Assembly (NCBI GenBank): GCA_030053925.1
Contig: JASGCX010000030.1
Coordinates: 1-40,858, forward strand
Source of the DNA: Flavobacterium sp.
GTDB lineage: Bacteria; Bacteroidota; Bacteroidia; Chitinophagales; Chitinophagaceae
DNA length: 40,858 nucleotides
Direction: 5' to 3'
The translations under genes were made by a program, and so were the position numbers. Within the stretch, counting starts at the first letter, position 1. Each line of letters starts with the position of its first letter. Of the stretch, positions 24,794 to 31,685 are shown piece after piece. The notes beneath the pieces were generated by a model that made no database searches, had not been told where the DNA came from, and was given only the letters and a program-made list of their open reading frames with translations.

Positions 24794-25206
24794 CATTCCT
24801 ACCCTGCTTCGCAGGGTAAAAAAAGGGGCAAAAAAAATACTCGTGGCTTCGCCACACCTTTTAATTTTCTTCTTCTTGTTTTCTGTTTTTAAGGTTCATT
24901 TTGTCCGTTTTTGGTCGTTAAAATCGGCTCAAATAAAAAAGTTTTCCACAATTACATTTTTGCTCTTAAACCTTTGCTGTCAAGGCTTTGGGCTTGTTTT
25001 TTCTTTTTTCTTCCCTTCCCTTTAAAACCCCCATTCCACAAGGCTTTTAAGGCAGGAAGCGAACACAAAAAACCAAACCAAAACCAGCACCATAAAACAA
25101 ACCCCAAACCAAACCCCAAAAATGAACCCGAAAACCGAACAGAAAAACAAACCGACTGCCAACGGCAGGCGAAAAAGGGGCAAAAAGAAAAAGAAAAAAG
25201 GGGCTC
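24794..25206. other. Gene-free low-complexity stretch with small hairpins
   Basis: No supportable gene is present; open frames here have very biased composition. Short hairpins with TTC loops occur at 24801-24817 (ACCCTGC/GCAGGGT) and 24843-24855 (GTGGC/GCCAC). From about 25017 to 25200 the plus strand is extremely rich in A and C and poor in T, with several C-runs. The minus strand therefore carries G-runs. Confidence 0.6.
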
Positions 25207-25650
25207 CGCCTTGCTTCGTGTCTCCACGAACCAATTGGATAATGTACCTTTAGGCAAGTTTAAATTATTGTCAATTGTCACAACCAACCACGCAAAAGAG
25301 AAAATCATATATAGAAATAGACCGTCAGTATTTTTGGACAGCCACAATAAACAATTGGTATAAATTGTTAGATAAAGATGTTGTAAAAAACATGATAGCG
25401 GCCAACAAAAGTTATGAATTTTGGCAACGAGATTCGCTGGCTTTTAAATTAACTCAAAGGGCTACAGCCATTAAAATAATAGAGTACATTCGTAATAATC
25501 CTGTGGCTAAACATTGGAACTTGGCAGTAACAAGAGAACAATATAAGTATTCATCAGCACAGTTTTATTATACAGGCGAGAATGATTTTGGGTTCTTACA
25601 ACATATTATGGCTGTGGTTTGAGTGGTTCGTGATGACACGAACCAAGGCG
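25207..25650 (+). mobile_element. RAYT element 2 with imperfect 27-bp inverted ends
   Basis: The left end (25207-25233) and right end (25624-25650) match as inverted repeats at 25 of 27 positions and correspond to those of element 1. The palindrome arms are slightly decayed on the left (GCTTCGTG/CACGAACC). In both elements the left end is preceded by CTC. The internal gene has the same internal deletion as in element 1, so the two are copies of one already-deleted form. Confidence 0.8.
25275..25622 (+). pseudogene. RAYT transposase remnant with internal deletion, open frame kept (copy 2)
   Basis: A 115-residue frame from a TTG reads KRKSYIEIDRQYFWTATINNW, then NKSYEFWQRDSL, YIRNNPVAKHWNL and YKYSSAQFYYTGENDFGFL. 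A complete RAYT protein is considerably longer (about 180 residues as I recall the family). The His-x-His motif region seen in copy 3 is missing, so catalysis is excluded even though the frame is uninterrupted. The junction after the codons for VVKNMIA matches that in copy 1. Confidence 0.8.
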
Positions 25651-25677
25651 AGGGTGGTGACACGAACCAAGGCGAGG
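25635..25677 (+). repeat. 19-bp direct repeat at the right end of RAYT element 2
   Basis: The sequence GACACGAACCAAGGCGAGG occurs at 25635-25653 and again at 25659-25677. It covers the inner half of the terminal palindrome and its outer flank. It looks like a partial re-duplication of the element's end. Confidence 0.7.
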
Positions 25678-25818
25678 AATTGTGTTTGTAATAGTGGTAA
25701 ATTAAATGTTAAAGGATATAAATGCTATGCCAAATTTTACTTTGAAAACGGCAAATTAATAATTGAAGAATTTATTTGCGAATACCCACAAACCTTGCCA
25801 TTCGGCAGGGCTTTTTAA
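25678..25818 (+). pseudogene. Possible 3' remnant of an unidentified gene
   Basis: After the RAYT end a frame reads CVCNSGKLNVKGYKCYAKFYFENGKLIIEE and runs to a stop at the terminator hairpin. The alternating polar/hydrophobic pattern looks protein-like, but no start is present and the upstream part reads through the palindrome. It may be the tail of a gene cut by the element, possibly another tip or immunity gene. I do not recognise it. Confidence 0.3.
25793..25816 (+). terminator. Terminator-like hairpin between the remnant and the toxin gene
   Basis: CCTTGCC-ATTC-GGCAGGG (one G-T pair) is followed by CTTTTT on the plus strand. It also overlaps the 3' end of the minus-strand toxin gene, where only TTT follows the hairpin, so it may work weakly in both directions. 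Confidence 0.6.
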
Positions 25819-26147
25819 TCCAGTTCCAAACTATATACCATATCTTTAAGTTCATTTGGTTTTAAATCAGCTTTTTCGCTTTTGTCGTAAATGCTAAGAA
25901 GATAAACCGTTTCAGTTTCAATGTACAGATAAGTGATAACTCTTGCTCCACCGCTTTTGCCTTTTGCTTTGCTACCAATAGCCAAACGTATTTTATAGCA
26001 GTTATTACCAATAAAACTGCCACTTTCGGGGTTTTCAATAATATCGGCAATCAGTTCAGCAAACTCATTTTTGAGAGAAGGAAATTTTTTAACCAAGCGT
26101 TTAAGTTCCTTCTCAAAGCGATGGGTAGAAATAATGCTATAACTCAT
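25815..26147 (-). CDS. RelE/ParE-superfamily toxin
   Basis: A 110-residue basic protein beginning MSYSIISTHRFEKELKRLVKKFPSL, the usual N-terminal helix pair of the RelE/ParE toxin fold. Strands with the pattern CYKIRLAIGSKAKGKSGGARVITYLY and VYLLSIYDKSEKADL follow, carrying the basic and Lys/Glu residues common in the family. Members act as mRNA-cleaving or gyrase-inhibiting toxins; which one applies here cannot be told from sequence. Its start overlaps the end of the antitoxin gene by 11 nt, giving translational coupling in antitoxin-toxin order. The length is normal and the gene seems intact. Confidence 0.85.
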   Translation of the reverse strand: MSYSIISTHRFEKELKRLVKKFPSLKNEFAELIADIIENPESGSFIGNNCYKIRLAIGSKAKGKSGGARVITYLYIETETVYLLSIYDKSEKADLKPNELKDMVYSLELD

Positions 26148-26346
26148 TTAAAAGCTGTTGAGCAGTTTTTAGTTTTAGTTTTCCTTGCTTGTGTAAGCGT
26201 ACTTCATTAGCGGCTTCTTTAAGATCTTCCCAAAGCCCAACAGTAGCCACACTCATAGGCTTTGCCTTTTTTACAAAAGAAAGACTTTTTAATACTTTCA
26301 ATCCGAAAGTTGCTTCATTATCGGGTATATCTATTAATACTTTCAT
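26137..26346 (-). CDS. Antitoxin partner of the RelE/ParE-type toxin
   Basis: A 69-residue protein: MKVLIDIPDNEATFGLKVLKSLSFVKKAK, then a helical, charged tail with WEDLKEAANEVRLHKQGKLKLKTAQQLLNEL. I know this pattern as a common small Bacteroidota antitoxin encoded just upstream of RelE/ParE toxins. The N-terminal strand and helix may form a ribbon-helix-helix-like dimer, and the C-terminal helix with AQQLLNEL would wrap the toxin. It lies 13 nt downstream of a broken XRE-type regulator gene, so the native locus probably had three genes. It appears intact. Confidence 0.8.
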   Translation of the reverse strand: MKVLIDIPDNEATFGLKVLKSLSFVKKAKPMSVATVGLWEDLKEAANEVRLHKQGKLKLKTAQQLLNEL

Positions 26347-26359
26347 TGTCTATTATTTT

Positions 26360-26722
26360 TTAAATACGCATTGCATTGCTCAATGCTTCTTTTAAGCGTA
26401 TGTTGGCAATGGCGGTGTCTATGATATTGCAGATAGAATTTTTTTATACTTCGCCCAGTTCTTCCAATAAACGCAACTTTTGCAAAAGTGGTTCATTTAC
26501 GGTATGTACTTCTGTACCGTTGTTTTTAGCTTCAAAAAACTCAACCATATTAATATATAAAACAGTATAAATCCGTTGTGAAATATTCATAGTAGGGGGG
26601 CACTTTTGCCTGTTTCTATGCGGTTGTATTGCACACTGTTCATAGAAAGCTTATCAGCTAGTTCTTGTTGAGAAAAGCCTTTTTCCTTCCTAATCTTTCT
26701 TGATTTGCTCTGAAATATCCAT
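26360..26722 (-). pseudogene. Degenerate XRE-family HTH regulator
   Basis: Read on the minus strand from an ATG at 26722, the sequence gives MDISEQIKK and then shifts frame through one extra base. It continues IRKEKGFSQQELADKLSMNSVQYNRIETGKSAP, a clear helix-turn-helix of the XRE/Cro type. A second frameshift lies in the six-C run near 26600; one more C would restore VEFFEAKNNGTEV and LLQKLRLLEELGEV. An in-frame TAA then precedes NSICNIIDTAIANIRLKEALSNA, which ends at 26360. The tail matches a common Bacteroidota regulator type. With two frameshifts and one nonsense codon it is inactive. It probably once controlled the toxin-antitoxin pair. Confidence 0.8.
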
Positions 26723-26828
26723 TTTAAAGAAATTTTGATACTGCAAAGTTGCAAAATAAGCCGAAATAATCAATATGTAAAAAATTAAAGTAAAATAAGT
26801 GTAACAAATTAGTTTCTTTTTCAGCATT

Positions 26829-26848
26829 GGTTCGTGTCCTCACGAACC
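26829..26848 (+). repeat. REP-type palindrome at the left of RAYT remnant 3
   Basis: GGTTCGTG-TCCT-CACGAACC is identical to the hairpin in the left end of element 1. No matching right end exists downstream, because the element is truncated near 27170. Confidence 0.85.
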
Positions 26849-26874
26849 AATTGGATGGCCTAAATTATTGTCAC

Positions 26875-27170
26875 TTGTCACAACCAACCACGCAGAAAAG
26901 AAAATCATACGTAGAAATAGGCCGTTTGTATTTTTGGACAGCAACAATTAACAATTGGTATAAATTGTTAGATAAAGATGTTGTAAAAGACATTATAATT
27001 GCATCATTACAATATTTAACAGATAAGGCAAAATAACCGTTTATGGTTTTGTGATTATGCCTAACCATATTCACTTAGTTTGGCAAATACATGCATTAAA
27101 CAGCGAGGAAACAGTTTATGCTTCATTTTTTAAATATACCGCCCATGCTTTTAAAAAGTGGTTGCTCAAG
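26875..27170 (+). pseudogene. RAYT transposase remnant keeping the HUH region, truncated and frameshifted (copy 3)
   Basis: From a TTG at 26875 the frame gives KRKSYVEIGRLYFWTATINNW and DIIIASLQYLTDKAK, then stops at 27034. In a neighbouring frame the protein continues VYGFVIMPNHIHLVWQIHAL, with the His-Ile-His metal-binding motif of Y1/HUH transposases, and FKYTAHAFKKWLL. Similarity ends about 27170, some 50 nt before the stop codon of the convergent amylosucrase gene. The C-terminal part kept by copies 1 and 2 is missing. Together the three copies allow reconstruction of most of the ancestral protein. Confidence 0.8.
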
Positions 27171-27221
27171 TTGGTGAAACTATCAAATTGTAGCGGAACA
27201 TGCCACCCCACCCGTAATTGG

Positions 27222-29168
27222 TTACAATGCTTCCATTATAAAAAAACCATAAGCAGGTACAATTAAGTACTCGTTATCGGCACCAAGTTTAAATTCTTTT
27301 TTAGAAAAATGGTCGTATAGTTTAGCAGGTGGATTGCCCTTTTCTTTAAAGGCAAACCAAGTTAGGTAAGCATCTCTATTACTAAAATTAAATACACAGA
27401 AAATGCGTTTATCGCCTTTATTTCTTATGTACGCTGCTATGTGAATATTGTGTGGCGTTAGCCATTGTACGTTGCTGTAATCGGCAATAGCATTAAGGCT
27501 TTTGCGAATGTTGATTAACTGTTTGGTGGCAGCAAAAATTTGCCCTTCAATGGTAGTGCTATCTTTTACTTTCTCATTTTTTTGCCAGTTAATAATGGGC
27601 CGGTGCATCCACCTATTGTCATAAGCTTTGGCTTCATCTTGTAGGTACGAGTAATCGTTGGTATAGCCAGCTTCATCTCCATAAAACAACATTGGTACAC
27701 CACCTAAAAAAAGGCTGTGTGCTTGCATCATAATTACTTTGTTGATGCTTTCTGTAATATCGTATTTGTTATTGCTGTTAATGGCTTTTTCTAAACCACA
27801 AAGCGATGCTAAAGAACCACTTAATCTAGCATCTTGCGTTTTTGGGTTACATGCAAATAAAGCACCCGTTGCTTTAGAAAAAGGATGATTGCCAGCGTAG
27901 TAATTTTTCAAAAACATGCGATGGCTGTAAGCATTAAATCCCGCTTGTTGAATCATATAATCATCATAACCCAAACCAATATCGTCGTGGCAGCGTGTGT
28001 AAGTAATCCACGATGTGCCAAATGGTTTTTGTAAAATTTCGTGTTGTGCAGCAAGCATTACCCTTGTATCACCTGTGGCTAAAGCATCCCATTGCAAGGC
28101 CATGTGTGTGGCATTGTAGGCAAAATCACATTCTCGGGCAGTGTATTCATCTTTACCAAAATATTCCATAATAGCTTTTGGTGCTACAATGGCTTCGCCT
28201 AAAAGTGCCATACCTGGTGTGGCTATTTGCACACATTGTTTTATTAAGCGTAGCAAAGTATGTGCTTGTGGTAGGTTTTGACAAGTAGTACCAAGTTGTT
28301 TCCAAATAAAAGCCGGGGCATCTATTCGTAGAATGTCTACACCTAAGTTGGCATAAAAGAAAATGGTATCTAACATGGCTAAAAACACGGCAGGATTTGT
28401 ATAATTCAAATCCCACTGATAGCTATGAAAAACGGTCATTACCCATTTGTTAATTGAAGGTACATAGCTAAAACTGCCAGGCGAGCTTTCAGGAAAAACC
28501 TCGGGCATGGTTTTGTCAAATTCATCTGGCCAATATCTATCATCAAACATGTAAAAGAAGTCTTGATAATACTTGTTGCCAGCTTTGGCTTTTTCTGCCC
28601 ATTCGTGCTTGTGAGAGGTGTGGTTTAAAACAATGTCTAGCATCAAATAAAAGTCTTGCTTGTGCATGTTTTTTTGAAGGGCTTTCAAGTCTTTTAAAGT
28701 GCCAAAACGCTCATCAACTTCTCTAAAATCTGATACTGCATAGCCACCATCGCTTTCGCCAGCGGGGCTTTTAAATAAAGGCATCAAATGCAGCAAATTA
28801 ACACCTAAATCTTTCAAATAATCTAGCTTGTCATTCATGCTTTGCAAGTTGCCCGCAAAGCGATCAACATACAAACTCATGCCCGTAATATCGTTGCTTA
28901 AAAACCAGTTGCCCTTAGCACTTTTACTAGCATCTTTTTGCTTTAAAGCCTTGCTACGATTGGTATAGGCCTTGGTAATGGTTTTTAATAAATTGTTGAA
29001 ATGCGTATCGGCATGTTGGTGCTGCCCATACATTTGATTGTACAAATTTTGGATGGCAGAAACATTGGCAATAAATCTTGTGTAGAAGTAGTTGTCTAGG
29101 TTTGTAATGTCTAGCTGAAATTCTTTAACGTAGGCTTTTATATTTTGATGAATTTGATAATTATACAT
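27222..29168 (-). CDS. Amylosucrase (GH13 subfamily 4)
   Basis: A 648-residue cytosolic enzyme without signal peptide; known amylosucrases have about 636-650 residues. It should convert sucrose to an alpha-1,4-glucan plus fructose (EC 2.4.1.4). GH13 landmarks are LNHTSHKHEW for the first conserved region, GVDILRIDAPAFIWKQ with the nucleophile Asp283, LLGEAIVAPKAIM with the acid/base Glu325, and TRCHDDIGLGYDD with His394-Asp395 as transition-state stabiliser. The specific wording around these residues fits amylosucrase better than sucrose phosphorylase or plain amylase, and the helical N-terminal domain (residues 1-85) agrees. It is last in a transporter-fructokinase-amylosucrase operon, 13 nt after the kinase. 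A sucrose hydrolase is the main alternative. Confidence 0.85.
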   Translation of the reverse strand: MYNYQIHQNIKAYVKEFQLDITNLDNYFYTRFIANVSAIQNLYNQMYGQHQHADTHFNNLLKTITKAYTNRSKALKQKDASKSAKGNWFLSNDITGMSLYVDRFAGNLQSMNDKLDYLKDLGVNLLHLMPLFKSPAGESDGGYAVSDFREVDERFGTLKDLKALQKNMHKQDFYLMLDIVLNHTSHKHEWAEKAKAGNKYYQDFFYMFDDRYWPDEFDKTMPEVFPESSPGSFSYVPSINKWVMTVFHSYQWDLNYTNPAVFLAMLDTIFFYANLGVDILRIDAPAFIWKQLGTTCQNLPQAHTLLRLIKQCVQIATPGMALLGEAIVAPKAIMEYFGKDEYTARECDFAYNATHMALQWDALATGDTRVMLAAQHEILQKPFGTSWITYTRCHDDIGLGYDDYMIQQAGFNAYSHRMFLKNYYAGNHPFSKATGALFACNPKTQDARLSGSLASLCGLEKAINSNNKYDITESINKVIMMQAHSLFLGGVPMLFYGDEAGYTNDYSYLQDEAKAYDNRWMHRPIINWQKNEKVKDSTTIEGQIFAATKQLINIRKSLNAIADYSNVQWLTPHNIHIAAYIRNKGDKRIFCVFNFSNRDAYLTWFAFKEKGNPPAKLYDHFSKKEFKLGADNEYLIVPAYGFFIMEAL

Positions 29169-29181
29169 ACCAATAGCTTTT

Positions 29182-30132
29182 CTATTGCAGAATTTGATTG
29201 TTTAAAAATTTAAAAGCTTCCATTGCGCCCATGTATTCGCAAGTTCTTGCGCCAGCCTTATTGGCCTTAGCAATAATATGCTGCCATTGTGATAGGGTTA
29301 AAACTTTAATGGCGCTTAGGGTCATGTCTTTTAATTGGTACAATACTGCGCCGGTAAAAGCATCGCCTGCACCTGTTGTATCTATTGGTTTTATAGCAAT
29401 ACTTGGTATTATTTCTGTGCGGTTGTTAAAGCCTAGCATAGTACCGTCTTTACCAAGTGTAATGGCAAATGTGGCCGTTGTTTGTTGTAATAATTCGGTA
29501 GCAGCTTCTTCTACCGTTTTGGTATTGGTTAAAAGCATTGCCTCTTGGTCGCTTACTTTAAAAAAGTGGCAGTTTTTAAGGAAGTACCAGCTTTGCTGAA
29601 CAAAACTTTCTGTATTGTTTTTAAATAATAGGTGCCTGTAGTTAGGATCGAAACTGATGCAGCAATTGTGTGCAATAGCTTTTTGCAAAAGGCTTGTATA
29701 AGCTTGCTGCAAAGGGCCTTCCAAAAAACTGGTAGCCGAACCAAAGTGTACAATATTGTAGTCATCAAGATTTATTGAAGCAATATCTGCTTCACTTAGT
29801 TGCCCATCGGCACCACGGCTAAAAACAAAGTCGCGTTCGCCATTATCCATTAACGATACAAAAGCGATGGTAGTAAAATGCGTTGCATCTTGTAGCATGA
29901 AAGTAGTATCAACATCAAAGTCTTTCATTACATTAATTAACTGCAAGCCAAAAGGATCTTTACCTACTTTGGCAGCTAAAGCTACGTTGCCACCAAGTGC
30001 TGCAATAGCTGCTGCTACATTGGTAGGTGCGCCCCCTGTTTTCTTTAAAAAATGTTCGCCTTTTGATAGAGCTGTGTTGGTATCGGTACAAATCATATCT
30101 ATCAAAGCCTCGCCTATGCAAAGTATTTTCAT
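29182..30132 (-). CDS. Fructokinase (PfkB family)
   Basis: A 316-residue ribokinase-like carbohydrate kinase. The N-terminus shows IGEALIDMI and then KKTGGAPTNVAAAIAALGG with VGKDPFG, the first PfkB signature. The C-terminal signature is DTTGAGDAFTGAVLYQL with the catalytic base Asp257. The wording GEALID and GGAPTNVA is typical of fructokinases. The neighbouring amylosucrase releases fructose, so fructose to fructose-6-phosphate is the natural reaction here. It lies 25 nt downstream of the transporter gene and 13 nt upstream of amylosucrase. Length and motifs are normal. Confidence 0.88.
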   Translation of the reverse strand: MKILCIGEALIDMICTDTNTALSKGEHFLKKTGGAPTNVAAAIAALGGNVALAAKVGKDPFGLQLINVMKDFDVDTTFMLQDATHFTTIAFVSLMDNGERDFVFSRGADGQLSEADIASINLDDYNIVHFGSATSFLEGPLQQAYTSLLQKAIAHNCCISFDPNYRHLLFKNNTESFVQQSWYFLKNCHFFKVSDQEAMLLTNTKTVEEAATELLQQTTATFAITLGKDGTMLGFNNRTEIIPSIAIKPIDTTGAGDAFTGAVLYQLKDMTLSAIKVLTLSQWQHIIAKANKAGARTCEYMGAMEAFKFLNNQILQ

Positions 30133-30157
30133 TGTTCGCTTTCTTTAAATTAAATTA

Positions 30158-31492
30158 TTAATGAGTGCCGCCTTGCATTACTTGTTCATCGGCGTTTGGT
30201 TTGCTGCTTTTTATAAGTAACGTAAGTAAAGCCGCAATTATTAAAAATACGCCTGCAAATACAATGGCATTACTAGAATTGTTTTTTAAGAAGTGTTTAA
30301 GTATGTACCCAAATGTGGTTGTTTGAATGAACATTGGTATTACAATCATCATGTTGATGATGCCCATGTACACACCATATCTTTCTTTTGGTATTTGGCT
30401 TACCACCATTAAATATGGTATGCCCATCATGCTTGCCCAACCAATACCAAAGCCAGTAATTGCAGGAAATAGTAAGTATTTATTTTCAATAAATGGAAAA
30501 GCTAAAAGGCCAATACCTGCAATTACTAAGCAACCAAAGTGTACTAGTTTTGGTGAGTATTTTCTAGCAAACCATACCAACACAAAAGCACTTAAAAAGG
30601 TAACTACATTATACCATCCATTTACCAAGCCAGTCCATGCCACTGCTTTTTCGTATAGTTCGCTGTTTTCTTGTGGTGTGGTGTGCCATACAGATAATGC
30701 AACACTTTTAGAAGAATTTTGCCAATAACAAAACAAGGCATACCACTGAAATAAGTACACTAGCGCAAGCTGCCACATTACCTTAGGCATAAATTTTATG
30801 GCTTTAATAATATCGATAAATGGAGAAAAAACGTTTAAGGGTTCTTGCTTCATTTTTTGTAATTCTTCTTGTGTAGGCGGTATTTCTGCTGTTGTTTTAG
30901 AGCTCCACCATACTGAACCAATTGAACAAATAGAACCAAGTATAAACGAGGCAAATACCCATGTAGGCAGCTTACCAGTTTTACCAATAAAAATCATTGG
31001 AAAAATGAAAAGAGATACGTTAGCAAGTGTTTGACCAAAGCCAGTAAAAAAGCTTTGTGCTAAAAAACCAGTAGGTTGTTGTTTGGGATCGAGTTTATCT
31101 GCAATAAAGGCTCTATATGGTTCCATGGCAGTATTGTTACCAGCATCTAACAACCAAAGTAAGCCAGTAGCCATCCACAAAGAACTGCTATAAGGAAATA
31201 AAAATAATGCGATGCTGCATACGAATGCACCTATAAAAAAGTAAGGTTTTCGTCTACCGAGTTTTGGTATCCAAGTTTTATCGCTAAGGGCGCCAATAAT
31301 TGGTTGAATAATTAAACCTGTTAAAGGACCCGCTAAATTTAACCAAGGGATTTCATCGGGCTTTGCGCCTAAAAAATCGTAGATAGGGTTTACCGCACTT
31401 TGCTGCAAGCCAAAACTGTATTGAATGCCAAAGAACCCAACATTCATATTGATGATTTGCGTAAACGTAAGATGGGGCTTGGTGTTAGACAT
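30158..31492 (-). CDS. SLC45-like sugar (sucrose) transporter, MFS
   Basis: A 444-residue inner-membrane protein with about 12 hydrophobic segments. It starts FFGIQYSFGLQQSAVNPIYDFLGA, and loop 2-3 has ALSDKTWIPKLGRRKPYFFIGAF, the D-x(7-8)-GRRKP arrangement seen in SLC45/GPH-type sucrose and maltose proton symporters. WLNLAGPLTGLIIQPIIGALSD is also characteristic. It is first in the minus-strand operon with fructokinase and amylosucrase, so the cargo is probably sucrose, although maltose or another disaccharide cannot be excluded. A candidate promoter and LacI-type site lie upstream. The gene is complete. Confidence 0.85.
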   Translation of the reverse strand: MSNTKPHLTFTQIINMNVGFFGIQYSFGLQQSAVNPIYDFLGAKPDEIPWLNLAGPLTGLIIQPIIGALSDKTWIPKLGRRKPYFFIGAFVCSIALFLFPYSSSLWMATGLLWLLDAGNNTAMEPYRAFIADKLDPKQQPTGFLAQSFFTGFGQTLANVSLFIFPMIFIGKTGKLPTWVFASFILGSICSIGSVWWSSKTTAEIPPTQEELQKMKQEPLNVFSPFIDIIKAIKFMPKVMWQLALVYLFQWYALFCYWQNSSKSVALSVWHTTPQENSELYEKAVAWTGLVNGWYNVVTFLSAFVLVWFARKYSPKLVHFGCLVIAGIGLLAFPFIENKYLLFPAITGFGIGWASMMGIPYLMVVSQIPKERYGVYMGIINMMIVIPMFIQTTTFGYILKHFLKNNSSNAIVFAGVFLIIAALLTLLIKSSKPNADEQVMQGGTH

Positions 31493-31522
31493 GTTTATAG
31501 CAGATTAATTATCGATAGAAAC

Positions 31523-31530
31523 TAAAGATA
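31523..31530 (-). promoter_or_regulatory. Candidate -7 element of the transporter operon
   Basis: On the minus strand TATCTTTA matches seven of eight positions of the Bacteroidota consensus TAnnTTTG, 30 nt before the transporter ATG. A TTG lies 23 nt further upstream, a little farther than ideal. The call is weak. Confidence 0.35.
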
Positions 31531-31565
31531 GGTGCTGTATAATATTATCCTGGCAAGTGCCATCT

Positions 31566-31582
31566 GTTGCAAACGATTGTTG
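31566..31582. promoter_or_regulatory. Candidate LacI-type operator upstream of the sugar operon
   Basis: GTTGCAAACGATTGTTG contains CAA-ACGA-TTG, a small inverted repeat around a CG. The octamer AACGATTG (CAATCGTT on the other strand) recurs at 32704-32711 and 33890-33897, each time in a promoter-proximal place next to LacI-type genes. Binding is inferred. Confidence 0.5.
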
Positions 31583-31629
31583 TTTACATTTTGCTGATTG
31601 TGCGTTTATTTGCTGCGCCATTTGTACAA

Positions 31630-31664
31630 ATAAAAAGCCGCTACTCAGTTTGGTAAGTAACGGC
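31630..31664 (-). terminator. Rho-independent terminator of the first LacI gene
   Basis: On the minus strand, 22 nt after the stop codon, GCCGTTACT pairs with AGTAGCGGC (one T-G pair) over a 10-nt loop and is followed by TTTTTATTT. This separates the LacI gene from the sugar operon. Confidence 0.8.
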
Positions 31665-31685
31665 AACATAAATTGTAAGGGGTTT

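Noticed and set aside
24952..25347. 131-codon minus-strand open frame
   Set aside because: Its Phe/Gly/Trp/Leu-rich sequence is the reverse reading of the A/C-rich tract, and it overlaps the RAYT remnant. No start context or family supports it.
24911..25363. 150-codon open frame across the A/C-rich tract and the start of RAYT element 2
   Set aside because: It is rich in Lys, Pro, Asn and Gln only because of the base composition and runs into the RAYT gene in another frame. It has no protein-like pattern.
22557..26848. CRISPR array from the repeated palindromes
   Set aside because: The spacing is irregular (hundreds to thousands of bases), spacers contain transposase remnants, and no cas genes occur.
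29198..30148. Plus-strand open frames opposite the fructokinase gene
   Set aside because: They are mirror frames of the kinase coding sequence and show no independent family motif.
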